31,327 bases of DNA from an uncultured Caryophanales bacterium (GTDB lineage: Bacteria; Bacillota_I; Bacilli_A; RF39; UBA660): assembly GCA_946414975.1 (NCBI GenBank), contig CAMKQS010000013.1, positions 1 through 31,327 of the forward strand, in the 5' to 3' direction. This document shows positions 1 through 6,653 of the stretch, piece after piece. A model generated the notes under the pieces. It was not told where the DNA came from. It did not search any database and saw only the letters and a list, made by a program, of their open reading frames with translations. Each line of letters begins with the position of its first letter. The stretch's first letter is position 1. The translations under genes were made by a program, and so were the position numbers.

Positions 1-51
1 GTTTTCATACCTATGTGTGCCTTGAACGAAGTGAAAGGGATGGAACTTAAA

Positions 52-1041
52 ATGACATTTAATTATAAAAATGTATATTTAGAAGATACTTCTACTATTG
101 CCGGTGTTTATGAAGAAGCTGGCCCACTTAATAAATATTATGATAAGTGCTATAAAGATTTTTATTTTAATGAGAAAACTTTTGAACTTGCTGAAATTAA
201 ATTAATGAATGAAAGTATTGATATTTTACTTGATAAATCTAAGAAAAAAGCTATTGATATTGATATACATATATCGGGAGATTTACTTAATCAAATTACT
301 GCTAGTAGTTACACAGCTTCAAAGAAACAAATACCTTTTATTGGAATATATGCTGCATGTTCAACGAGTACTTTAGGTATGATTATAGCTTCTAATATGA
401 TTAATTCAAGGCAGATTAAGAATGCGATAGTATCAGTTTCATCACATAATTGTACAAGTGAAAAGCAATTTAGACAACCAGTAGAGTATGGTGGACCTAA
501 ACCAAAAAGGTCAACATTTACAGTGACTGGTGCAGCAAGTGCATTATTATCAAATAAGCAAAATAGTATCAAAGTTTCATCTGCAACACTAGGTACTGTA
601 GTAGACTTAGGAATTAAAGATCCTTTTAATATGGGTGCAGTAATGGCGCCTGCAGCTGCTAAAACGATATATGAACACCTTATAAATACCAAAACAAATC
701 CCAGTGATTATGATATGATTTTAACAGGAGATTTGGGAATATATGGTAAGAAAATATTAAAAGATTATATGCAAGATGAATATAATATTGAACTTGGTAA
801 TTTACAAGATAGTGCCTGCATGATATATGAACTAGATAAGCAAGAAGTAAACGCTGGTGGAAGTGGCCCTGCATGCTTACCACTTGTTTCTTATGGCTAT
901 ATATTAGATAAAATGAAAAAAAATAGATTAAAAAAAGTTCTTTTGGTCGCAACAGGTGCTCTTTTAAGTCAAACATTAGTCAATGAAAAACAAACAATAC
1001 CGGCAATAAGTCATGCAGTATGTTTGGAGGTATGTCAATGA
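52..1041 (+). CDS. spoVAD: Stage V sporulation protein AD
   Basis: SpoVAD belongs to the SpoVA complex in the inner spore membrane, which moves dipicolinic acid into the forespore and releases it at germination. The protein has the thiolase/FabH-like fold of the family, with the conserved stretch GIYAACSTST holding the cysteine at the active-site position, followed by EYGGPKPKRSTFTVTGAAS, DLGIKDPFNMGAVMAPAAA and VATGALLSQT, all typical of SpoVAD. Its length (about 330 residues) fits the family (338 in B. subtilis). The start is uncertain: ATG 52 has a GGGATGG-type ribosome site at a fair distance, while ATG 40 aligns slightly better with B. subtilis and the frame stays open to the left edge. 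The stop overlaps the spoVAE start (ATGA), so the two are translationally coupled. spoVAC is expected just left of the window. Confidence 0.95.
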   Translation: MTFNYKNVYLEDTSTIAGVYEEAGPLNKYYDKCYKDFYFNEKTFELAEIKLMNESIDILLDKSKKKAIDIDIHISGDLLNQITASSYTASKKQIPFIGIYAACSTSTLGMIIASNMINSRQIKNAIVSVSSHNCTSEKQFRQPVEYGGPKPKRSTFTVTGAASALLSNKQNSIKVSSATLGTVVDLGIKDPFNMGAVMAPAAAKTIYEHLINTKTNPSDYDMILTGDLGIYGKKILKDYMQDEYNIELGNLQDSACMIYELDKQEVNAGGSGPACLPLVSYGYILDKMKKNRLKKVLLVATGALLSQTLVNEKQTIPAISHAVCLEVCQ

Positions 1042-1388
1042 TTTATTTAAATTCATTTATATTTTGTGCACTAGTATGTCTAATAGGCCAAATAATATTA
1101 GATAATACTAAATTAACACCAGGACATGTTACTACTATATTTGTAGTAGTAGGAACCTTTTTAGATGCATTTAATATATATGATAAATTTGTATTATATT
1201 GTGGTGGTGGAGCACTTGTTCCAATCACATCATTTGGACATTCATTAATGCATGGTGCATTCGCAAGTTATCAATCAGTAGGAATTATGGGATTGTTTAT
1301 TGGTATGTTTGACTTAACTTCTCCTGGAATAGTTGGAGCAATTATATTTTCTTTTATATTGTCATTAATATTTAAACCACAAAATTAA
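1038..1388 (+). CDS. spoVAE: Stage V sporulation protein AE (SpoVAEb)
   Basis: Small membrane subunit of the SpoVA dipicolinate channel in the inner spore membrane. At 116 residues it has the normal SpoVAEb length and several hydrophobic segments. It carries the family signatures VCLIGQIILDNTKLTPGH, GGGALVPITSFGHSLMHGA and the C-terminal end LIFKPQN. The start at 1038 is preferred over upstream in-frame ATGs because GGAGG lies at 1026-1030 with 7-base spacing, and the ATG overlaps the spoVAD stop as ATGA. It is the last spoVA gene here: spoVAEa and spoVAF, present in B. subtilis, do not follow, and the next gene is yqfC. Confidence 0.95.
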   Translation: MIYLNSFIFCALVCLIGQIILDNTKLTPGHVTTIFVVVGTFLDAFNIYDKFVLYCGGGALVPITSFGHSLMHGAFASYQSVGIMGLFIGMFDLTSPGIVGAIIFSFILSLIFKPQN

Positions 1389-1442
1389 ATGCTTTTATAG
1401 TATTTTTTTTTATTTTATTAATAAAATAGTAGTGGTGATAAT

Positions 1443-1691
1443 ATGCAGTTTAATGGTATTAAATCATATATATTAGATAATGAATTTAAAATTATTATTC
1501 TGAATAATAAAATAAATATCACAAACTATTTAGAAATGGGCCATTTTGATAATAATAAAGTAATTGTTAGATATTTAAATCAAAATAAGGAAAAAACTTT
1601 AGTAGTAAATGGTAAAAATTTAATAGTATCAAGATTAAAAATTAAAGAAGTATTAGTTGAAGGAAATATTAATAATATAGAATTTAGGTGA
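1443..1691 (+). CDS. yqfC: Sporulation protein YqfC (YabP/YqfC family)
   Basis: An 82-residue protein of the YabP/YqfC family, made in the mother cell during sporulation in Bacillus; its biochemical role is not established. The family signature is the C-terminal half, where LVVNGKNLIVSRLKIKEVL is followed by a short strand ending IEF, matching the usual I-x-G-x-N-L-x-I-x-x-L pattern. GGTGATA before ATG 1443 is the ribosome site. It is followed at once by yqfD, the conserved partner gene in spore formers; phoH, which often follows yqfD, is absent. The 54-base gap before it holds a T-rich stretch and a small palindrome (about 1417-1432) but no convincing terminator. Confidence 0.88.
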   Translation: MQFNGIKSYILDNEFKIIILNNKINITNYLEMGHFDNNKVIVRYLNQNKEKTLVVNGKNLIVSRLKIKEVLVEGNINNIEFR

Positions 1692-1695
1692 TATT

Positions 1696-2874
1696 ATTTC
1701 GCATTTTAAAAATAAGATATCATTAAATATAAAAGGAAAAAATATAAATAATTTTATATATAAAATGTATAGATTAAATATAGAACTTTTAGATATTAAA
1801 TATATAAGTAATGAAGAATTAGTTATAAAAATATATTATAATGAATTAAAAAAAGTAATGGATAATAAAACTATATATGAAATAAAGTACTTAAAAAAAG
1901 AAGGTTTAATAAAAATAAAGGAATCTATTTTTAGTTATAAATATATTATTATATTTATAATAGTTAGTTTAACTATAATATATTTTTTAAGTAACTTAAT
2001 ATTTTATGTAGAAATTGTTACAAACGATAAACTAATGCAGAAAAAAATAAGTAATTATTTAAGTGAAAAAGGAATTAAAAAGTATCATTTTAAAAAAAGT
2101 TATAGTGATATATCAAAGATAAAAAAAGATATATTAGATAAATATAAAAATGAGATTGATTGGATAGAAATAGAATTAAAAGGTAGTAAGTATATTATAA
2201 AATATGAACCTAGAATAATAACTGATATGAGGAAAAAAACTCATTTCCAAAATATTATTTCTACTAAAAATGCCATAATAAATAGCATGAATATAAAAAA
2301 TGGACAAATTATAAAAAATAGATATGAGTATGTAAAAAAAGGGGATGTTATAGTAAGTGGATATATTTATGTTAATGATAAAATTAATGATACAGTAAGG
2401 GCAGAAGGTAGTGTATATGGAGAAACGTTTTATAAGGTAAGAGTAAAGTATCCTTTAAAATATAAAAATATTGTTAAGACTAAGGAGCACAATAAAGTTA
2501 TAACTTTTAAATTTATAAATAGTAAAATTGATTTTTTTGATTTTAAAAAATATAAGAATTATAATTATAAAGATACTAAATTATTATTTAACAATATATT
2601 ACCTATATCACTTGTAATACGTGATAAAAGAAAGCTAATGATATATGAAGAAAATAATAATTATCAACAGGCATTAAAAAAGGCAGTTAAGTGTGCGAAA
2701 AGAGAAATATTAAAAAAATTAGATGATAAAGAATATATAAAAAAATATAAGATTTTAAAAGAGTATAAGAATAATGGGGTAGTAGAAGTTGAAGTTTTTT
2801 TTAGTGTAATAGAGAAAATATCTATTTATTCTCCTATTGAAGAATATAAGGATATTGGTAATATAAATGAATAG
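1696..2874 (+). CDS. yqfD: Sporulation protein YqfD, probable ATT start
   Basis: YqfD is a membrane protein required for normal sporulation in Bacillus; its molecular function is unclear. A transmembrane segment rich in Ile (IIIFIIVSLTIIYFLSNLI) separates an N-terminal domain from a large C-terminal domain that contains VKKGDVIVSGYI and VRAEGSVYGETF, both typical of the family. The first ATG in frame (1765) would remove the conserved N-terminal motif, but the frame is open upstream: translation from ATT 1696 gives ISHFKNKISLNIKGKNINNF, which matches the expected F-x-G-x-V-x-V-G-x-N/Y-x-x-x-F-L beginning. From 1696 the length is 392 codons, close to B. subtilis YqfD (398). GGTGATATT precedes it, spaced exactly as before the cobB ATG. 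The start is thus an inferred rare ATT codon. Confidence 0.85.
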   Translation: MSHFKNKISLNIKGKNINNFIYKMYRLNIELLDIKYISNEELVIKIYYNELKKVMDNKTIYEIKYLKKEGLIKIKESIFSYKYIIIFIIVSLTIIYFLSNLIFYVEIVTNDKLMQKKISNYLSEKGIKKYHFKKSYSDISKIKKDILDKYKNEIDWIEIELKGSKYIIKYEPRIITDMRKKTHFQNIISTKNAIINSMNIKNGQIIKNRYEYVKKGDVIVSGYIYVNDKINDTVRAEGSVYGETFYKVRVKYPLKYKNIVKTKEHNKVITFKFINSKIDFFDFKKYKNYNYKDTKLLFNNILPISLVIRDKRKLMIYEENNNYQQALKKAVKCAKREILKKLDDKEYIKKYKILKEYKNNGVVEVEVFFSVIEKISIYSPIEEYKDIGNINE

Positions 2875-3376
2875 TTTTGTAATTATATTAAAAAATGATT
2901 ATATAAAAATAATACTTAGTGTAATTAGTTATATATTAATTAGGGTAGAAAAAAGATTAAAATATAAGGATAAAATAGATGTAAGAAAAGAATTTATAAT
3001 TATATTATTTATAGTTTATTTACAGTTATTATTTAATGTAGTTACATATCCTATGAATGAATATGGAATTAATAATTATAGTTTATTTAATGAATTTAAA
3101 AGATATAAAATTGGTAGTTATTTATTTATAAAAAATATTATTGGTAATATAATTTTATTTATTCCATTTGGAATGTTTTATAAATCATATTTTAATATTA
3201 GATTAATATCTTTGATAATAATTACCATATTGTATTCATTTATAATAGAAATAAGTCAATTATTAATTGGCAGAGTATTTGATGTTGATGATATTTTATT
3301 AAATTTAATAGGCTCGATAATTGGATATTATTTTAGTAAAAATGCTTGTATATTTAAAAATCACATGATATTATAA
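2867..3376 (+). CDS. VanZ-like family membrane protein
   Basis: A 169-residue integral membrane protein of the VanZ-like family, whose members include the teicoplanin-resistance protein VanZ; most have no known function. The diagnostic pattern is present: a segment NIIGNIILFIPFGMFY, then a segment ending in E-I-S-Q-L-L-I-G-R-V-F-D-V-D-D-I-L-L-N, and a final helix NLIGSIIGYYF. Four or five hydrophobic stretches are visible. The start overlaps the end of yqfD by 8 bases, which implies coupled translation with the sporulation genes. No strong ribosome site is seen, consistent with coupling. Resistance to glycopeptides should not be inferred from this family name alone. Confidence 0.8.
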   Translation: MNSFVIILKNDYIKIILSVISYILIRVEKRLKYKDKIDVRKEFIIILFIVYLQLLFNVVTYPMNEYGINNYSLFNEFKRYKIGSYLFIKNIIGNIILFIPFGMFYKSYFNIRLISLIIITILYSFIIEISQLLIGRVFDVDDILLNLIGSIIGYYFSKNACIFKNHMIL

Positions 3377-3401
3377 AAAAAATGAAAGAAGTGATTGAAT
3401 A

Positions 3402-4049
3402 ATGAAAAAATATTTATATAAGATAAATTATTATACAGATAATATAGAAATATATAAGGTAGTACCTAGATTAAAAGATATTAGTGAGTTTAGAGAAAAA
3501 ACTATTAATGATGATATTGTTTATGATGCAATAGTTAATACAAGTGTTAATAAAGCTGATATTTCTTCTAAATATAGGATTACACCAGATAAATATGATA
3601 GAGATTTAAAGGAAAATGAAGTAAATAATGAATATCATAGGCTTGTAAAATCAACAAATAAAGATAAATGTATGATTGATAATTATATTATGGATGGAAT
3701 TGATGCTGATTCTTATCTTTATCATGTTGTAGGATATAAAAATTATGGGCTAATTATTCCGAGTCTTGAGTATAATTTTTATACTAAAAATAGTTATATT
3801 ATTAAAAATATTTTGAAAATACCTGATGAATTATATGTTTTAGAAAGAATTATTAAGGGAGAATATAGTAGAATAGATGATTATTATTTAGAAGTATTAT
3901 CACCATTTTTTAATATTATGCAAATAGGTGCGATTAGTTATCGTGATATAAAAAATGTTAGTGATGTAGGTGTTTTATCTGAATCATTAGATAGTATAAT
4001 TGGTAGAATTAATACAACTGAAAAAGTTTTACAAAAATTAAAAAAATAG
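3402..4049 (+). CDS. Hypothetical protein, 215 residues
   Basis: Not recognised. A soluble, charged protein without signal peptide or membrane segment. It begins MKKYLYKINYYTDNIEIYKV, has an acidic and tyrosine-rich middle, and ends in a short amphipathic stretch (TTEKVLQKLKK). The ribosome site is GAAGTGA a few bases before ATG 3402. It lies 25 bases after the VanZ-like gene on the same strand and probably shares its transcript. No catalytic motif can be identified by eye. Confidence 0.7.
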   Translation: MKKYLYKINYYTDNIEIYKVVPRLKDISEFREKTINDDIVYDAIVNTSVNKADISSKYRITPDKYDRDLKENEVNNEYHRLVKSTNKDKCMIDNYIMDGIDADSYLYHVVGYKNYGLIIPSLEYNFYTKNSYIIKNILKIPDELYVLERIIKGEYSRIDDYYLEVLSPFFNIMQIGAISYRDIKNVSDVGVLSESLDSIIGRINTTEKVLQKLKK

Positions 4050-4096
4050 GCATTTAATTTCGTTGAAAATGGTAAAAAAACGTTAAAAAAGGCCGA

Positions 4097-4125
4097 TTTT
4101 GACTAATTTTGACCGTGAATTTGAC
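4097..4125 (+). repeat. Three TTTGAC direct repeats upstream of promoter
   Basis: TTTGAC occurs at 4098-4103, 4108-4113 and 4120-4125, at intervals of 10 and 12 bases (roughly helical spacing). The last copy forms the -35 box of the wall-hydrolase promoter. This looks like possible binding sites for a regulator, but no known consensus is matched, and the first two could also be accidental in AT-rich DNA. Confidence 0.4.
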
Positions 4126-4149
4126 AATATATAACTCTTTTGATATAAT
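4121..4149 (+). promoter_or_regulatory. Consensus sigma-A promoter with extended -10
   Basis: TTGACA (4121-4126), a 17-base spacer and TATAAT (4144-4149), with TGA immediately before the -10 box (extended -10). This is a full consensus vegetative promoter and should be strong. Transcription would start near 4156, giving a leader of about 48 bases before the GTG start at 4204. Confidence 0.87.
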
Positions 4150-4155
4150 CGAAAA

Positions 4156-4177
4156 CGTGTCGCCAAAAAATGCGCAC
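4156..4177 (+). promoter_or_regulatory. Hairpin at the 5' end of the wall-hydrolase mRNA
   Basis: GTGTCGC (4157-4163) and GCGCAC (4171-4176) pair as a 6-bp GC-rich stem with one bulged T and an A-rich loop. It lies exactly at the predicted transcript start, where such stems are known to stabilise mRNAs. It is conspicuous because the surroundings are nearly free of G and C. Confidence 0.45.
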
Positions 4178-4203
4178 AAATAAATTATGTTAGGAGAATT
4201 ATT

Positions 4204-4917
4204 GTGAAAAGTATATTAAAAACAGTTTTTCTAGTTTCTTTTGTTACTTTTATGAGTATAGCGTTTATGAGTGTTACAAAGGCAATTGAGACTGAAGATA
4301 GTTTACAAGTATACCATATCAGATCAGAAAACGATAAAATCATAACTGATAAAAAATTATTTTCATTTTATGAACAAAATAATGAAAAATTAGCTGTACT
4401 TATTGAAGAAAAACAAAGAAAAGAAAAAGAAGAGGCTGAAAGACTTGAAGCGGAAAGACTAGAAGCAGAAAGACTTGAAGCAGAAAGAATTGCAAAAGAA
4501 GAAGAAGCTAGAAGACAGGCTGAAAATAACAAAATAGATTATTCTATTGCTAATACAATAGAATCAAATTCTGAAGTAGCCAATTTTGCAATGCAGTTTG
4601 TTGGGAATCCATATGTATATGGAGGAACAAGTTTAACTAATGGTGCAGACTGTTCAGGGTTCGTTATGGCAGTGTATGCTAATTTTGGTATTTCACTTCC
4701 TCGTACAACTGGTGGTCAGGCACAATCAGGATATCCTGTAGATATTAATAACATCCAAGCTGGAGATATTATCTCATATGGATATAATGGTTATGTTAGT
4801 CACTCTGCATTATATGTTGGAAATGGTATGATAGTTCATGCTTCAACTCCAGAATTAGGAATTAGAATTGATAATATGAATATAATGCCAATTGTTACAA
4901 TAAGAAGAATTGGTTAA
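4204..4917 (+). CDS. Secreted NlpC/P60 peptidoglycan hydrolase
   Basis: A cell-wall endopeptidase of the NlpC/P60 family, expected to cut within the peptide stems of peptidoglycan outside the cell. The N-terminus is a signal peptide or anchor (MKSILK, then about 20 hydrophobic residues to VTKA). Residues 68-108 form a charged coiled coil with RLEAE repeats, and the catalytic domain fills about 123-237. The triad is visible: Cys150 in NGADCSGFVM, His200 in VSHSALYVGN and His212 in IVHASTP. The start is GTG, with AGGAGAA before it. It has its own promoter and a perfect terminator, so it is a single-gene unit. The next gene is a paralogue with a nearly identical catalytic domain but a different linker. 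Confidence 0.92.
   Translation: MKSILKTVFLVSFVTFMSIAFMSVTKAIETEDSLQVYHIRSENDKIITDKKLFSFYEQNNEKLAVLIEEKQRKEKEEAERLEAERLEAERLEAERIAKEEEARRQAENNKIDYSIANTIESNSEVANFAMQFVGNPYVYGGTSLTNGADCSGFVMAVYANFGISLPRTTGGQAQSGYPVDINNIQAGDIISYGYNGYVSHSALYVGNGMIVHASTPELGIRIDNMNIMPIVTIRRIG
4441..4485 (+). repeat. Three 15-base tandem repeats coding RLEAE
   Basis: Three near-identical 15-base units (4441-4455, 4456-4470, 4471-4485), of the form AGACTTGAAGCAGAA, code for repeated Arg-Leu-Glu-Ala-Glu in the coiled-coil linker of the wall hydrolase. Such units readily change copy number by slippage, so the length of the linker may vary between strains. Confidence 0.8.
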
Positions 4918-4920
4918 TTG

Positions 4921-4946
4921 AATCCAACGATATGTTGGATTTTTTA
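4921..4946 (+). terminator. Rho-independent terminator
   Basis: Perfect 8-bp stem AATCCAAC / GTTGGATT (4921-4928 with 4934-4941), loop GATAT, followed by a T run. It lies right after the stop of the first NlpC/P60 gene and separates it from its paralogue. Confidence 0.88.
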
Positions 4947-4948
4947 AT

Positions 4949-4977
4949 TTGACACAAATTAAATTACGTGATATTAT
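4949..4977 (+). promoter_or_regulatory. Sigma-A promoter with extended -10
   Basis: TTGACA (4949-4954), 17-base spacer, TATTAT (4972-4977), with TGA before the -10. It comes directly after the terminator of the upstream gene. Because the -35 box covers the in-frame TTG at 4949, that codon cannot be the gene start. Confidence 0.77.
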
Positions 4978-5008
4978 TATTTTAGTAAACTATGAAGACG
5001 GTGATATT

Positions 5009-5707
5009 TTGAGTATAAAACGTAAATTAAGTTTAGTTTTGATTATGGTAGACGTTATAGTAATTACTATGGTTGTTTCTTTTAAGGGAAATTCAACAGT
5101 AGATGTAAAAGCAAAAGATACAGTAACTGCAGCTAATGTACTTGTTCAAAGTGAAGAATCTCTTGATAATTATAAAAATAGTGAGATTGAAGAGTATATA
5201 GTTGCAAGAGAAGAGGCGGCAGCCGCTGCACGTGCAGCTGAAGAAGCAGAAGCAGCTAGAAAGGCAGAAGAAGAAGCTGCAGCAGCAAGATTAGTTGCCC
5301 AAGAACAAGCAAGACAAGCAATAATTGCACAAACTGCACCTGTTGCAGACACATCTTATGGTGGTGTTGCTGGATTTGCTGCACAATTTATTGGTAACCC
5401 ATATGTATATGGAGGAACCAGTTTAACTGATGGTGCAGATTGTTCGGGGTTTGTTATGTCTGTTTATCAAAACTTTGGAGTGTCACTTCCAAGAACTGCA
5501 GGCGCTCAGGCTACAGTAGGTGAAGCAGTTTCTGTAGAGAATGCTCAACCTGGAGATATTATTTCATACGGATATAACGGAGTAGTTAGTCATTCGGCTA
5601 TATATGCTGGCAATAATACTATAATACATGCATCAACGCCAAGTTTAGGAATTAGATCAGATAGTATGTATATAATGCCAATAGTTACAATAAGAAGAGT
5701 AGGATAA
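5009..5707 (+). CDS. Secreted NlpC/P60 peptidoglycan hydrolase, paralogue
   Basis: Second NlpC/P60 wall hydrolase. From TTG 5009 (232 residues) it has an N-terminal hydrophobic anchor (KRKLSLVLIMVDVIVITMVV), a spacer, an Ala/Glu-rich coiled coil (about residues 66-105, with REEAAAAARAAEEAEAARKA) and the catalytic domain. The triad is Cys145 in DGADCSGFVM, His195 in VSHSAIYAGN and His207 in IIHASTP. TTG 5009 is chosen because GGTGATATT precedes it with the spacing seen at other genes here, and because the longer frame would begin inside the promoter. Catalytic domains of the two paralogues match almost throughout (NPYVYGGTSLT, PGDIISYGYNG, IMPIVTIRR), whereas the linkers differ, as expected after tandem duplication. 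Confidence 0.9.
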   Translation: MSIKRKLSLVLIMVDVIVITMVVSFKGNSTVDVKAKDTVTAANVLVQSEESLDNYKNSEIEEYIVAREEAAAAARAAEEAEAARKAEEEAAAARLVAQEQARQAIIAQTAPVADTSYGGVAGFAAQFIGNPYVYGGTSLTDGADCSGFVMSVYQNFGVSLPRTAGAQATVGEAVSVENAQPGDIISYGYNGVVSHSAIYAGNNTIIHASTPSLGIRSDSMYIMPIVTIRRVG

Positions 5708-5727
5708 GCAATTGATATTGCTTTTTT
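5706..5727 (+). terminator. Rho-independent terminator
   Basis: Stem AAGCAAT / ATTGCTT (5706-5712 with 5717-5723), loop TGAT, then T residues. It begins within the stop codon of the second NlpC/P60 gene. Confidence 0.8.
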
Positions 5728-5733
5728 ATTTTC

Positions 5734-5762
5734 TTGAAATAAATTATTCTGTTTGATAAAAT
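5734..5762 (+). promoter_or_regulatory. Promoter for the sirtuin gene
   Basis: TTGAAA (5734-5739), 17-base spacer, TAAAAT (5757-5762) with TGA before the -10. Start of transcription is expected near 5769, about 19 bases before the ATG. Confidence 0.65.
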
Positions 5763-5787
5763 ATGAGTAGATATTGGAAGTGATATT

Positions 5788-6504
5788 ATGGATAAAGATA
5801 TTATTAAATTAAATGAAATTATTAATAATTCAAAAAGACTTGTTTTTTTAGGTGGAGCTGGAGTGTCAACTGAAAGTGGGATACCTGATTTTAGGGGTAA
5901 AGATGGACTTTACAGGCAAAAATACGACTATTCACCAGAATATATACTTAGTATTGATTGCTTTTTAGATAATCCTAAATTATTTTATAAGTTTTATTTT
6001 GATAAAATGACTTATGATGATGTAAAACCAAATATTATTCACTACAAGCTAGCAGATTTAGAAAAAAGAGGAATACTTAGCTCAGTTATTACACAAAATA
6101 TAGATGGTTTACATCAGATGGCTGGCTCTAAAAATGTATTAGAACTACATGGTAATGTATATAGTTTTCATTGTATGAAGTGTAATAAAAAATATAACTT
6201 ACAGAATATAAATCGCAGTGATATTCCAAAATGTTCTTGTGGTGGAATATTAAAACCAGATATTGTTTTATATGGAGAAATGATGGATGAAAATGTTTCA
6301 AGAAAAGCTATTTATGAAGTGTCAAAAGCTGATACTTTAATTGTAGGTGGAACATCGCTTTTAGTTAATACTGCTTCTTCATTACTTAATTATTTTAATG
6401 GTGATAATTTAGTAATAATTAATTTAGATAAAACGCCATTTGATTTTCGTGCAAATATAGTGATCCATGAGAAATTAGGCAATGTTTTAAAAAAGATAAA
6501 ATAA
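5788..6504 (+). CDS. cobB: NAD-dependent protein deacylase, Sir2 family
   Basis: A sirtuin that removes acyl groups from lysines of cytosolic proteins, using NAD+ and giving O-acetyl-ADP-ribose and nicotinamide. All family motifs are present in order: GAGVSTESGIPDFRG (residues 23-37, NAD binding), TQNIDGLHQ (102-110), the catalytic His121 in ELHGN, four zinc cysteines (129, 132, 149, 151) and GGTSLLVNTAS (187-197). Length 238 is normal for bacterial class U/III sirtuins. ATG 5788 follows AAGTGATATT. The gene is transcribed alone between the wall hydrolases and rpsB. Target proteins cannot be inferred from context. Confidence 0.95.
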   Translation: MDKDIIKLNEIINNSKRLVFLGGAGVSTESGIPDFRGKDGLYRQKYDYSPEYILSIDCFLDNPKLFYKFYFDKMTYDDVKPNIIHYKLADLEKRGILSSVITQNIDGLHQMAGSKNVLELHGNVYSFHCMKCNKKYNLQNINRSDIPKCSCGGILKPDIVLYGEMMDENVSRKAIYEVSKADTLIVGGTSLLVNTASSLLNYFNGDNLVIINLDKTPFDFRANIVIHEKLGNVLKKIK

Positions 6505-6519
6505 AATGAAATTTAGGGG

Positions 6520-6548
6520 TAGAAAAAGTATTTTTAATGTGTTATAAT
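6520..6548 (+). promoter_or_regulatory. rpsB promoter, extended -10
   Basis: TGT-TATAAT (6540-6548) is a perfect extended -10. The -35 position (6520-6525, TAGAAA) is a weak match, which fits reliance on the extended -10. The start is near 6555, leaving a leader of about 100 bases before rpsB. Confidence 0.68.
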
Positions 6549-6580
6549 ACTTTTGGCTTTTTAAATTACACATTTGCTGA

Positions 6581-6613
6581 TTTAATTGTCGGTGCCAATA
6601 GGTGGCAATTAAA
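6581..6613 (+). promoter_or_regulatory. Hairpin in the rpsB leader, possible S2 autoregulatory element
   Basis: TTTAATTGTC (6581-6590) pairs over 10 bp with GGCAATTAAA (6604-6613), including one T-G wobble; inside, TGCC and GGTG can pair round an AATA loop. No T run follows, so it is not a terminator, and GATGAGGCAGATGG lies between it and the ribosome site. Ribosomal protein S2 is autoregulated through its leader in other bacteria. I cannot match this to a named Rfam family, so the role is inferred. Confidence 0.5.
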
Positions 6614-6653
6614 GATGAGGCAGATGGAAGACTAACAAAAAGGAGGAATATTT

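Noticed and set aside
309..692. Minus-strand frame inside spoVAD
   Set aside because: Lies fully within a clear SpoVAD gene, has no ribosome site or family match, and is a composition shadow.
2867..3376. Glycopeptide resistance gene
   Set aside because: Only the VanZ-like family pattern is present; no van gene cluster is near, and most members of the family have no link to resistance.
4441..4485. CRISPR-like short repeats
   Set aside because: The units are adjacent 15-base coding repeats without spacers and encode a coiled coil.
4949..5008. TTG at 4949 as start of the second NlpC/P60 gene
   Set aside because: It lies in the -35 box of the gene's own promoter, would add a non-signal-like N-terminus, and TTG 5009 has a good ribosome site followed by a proper signal anchor.
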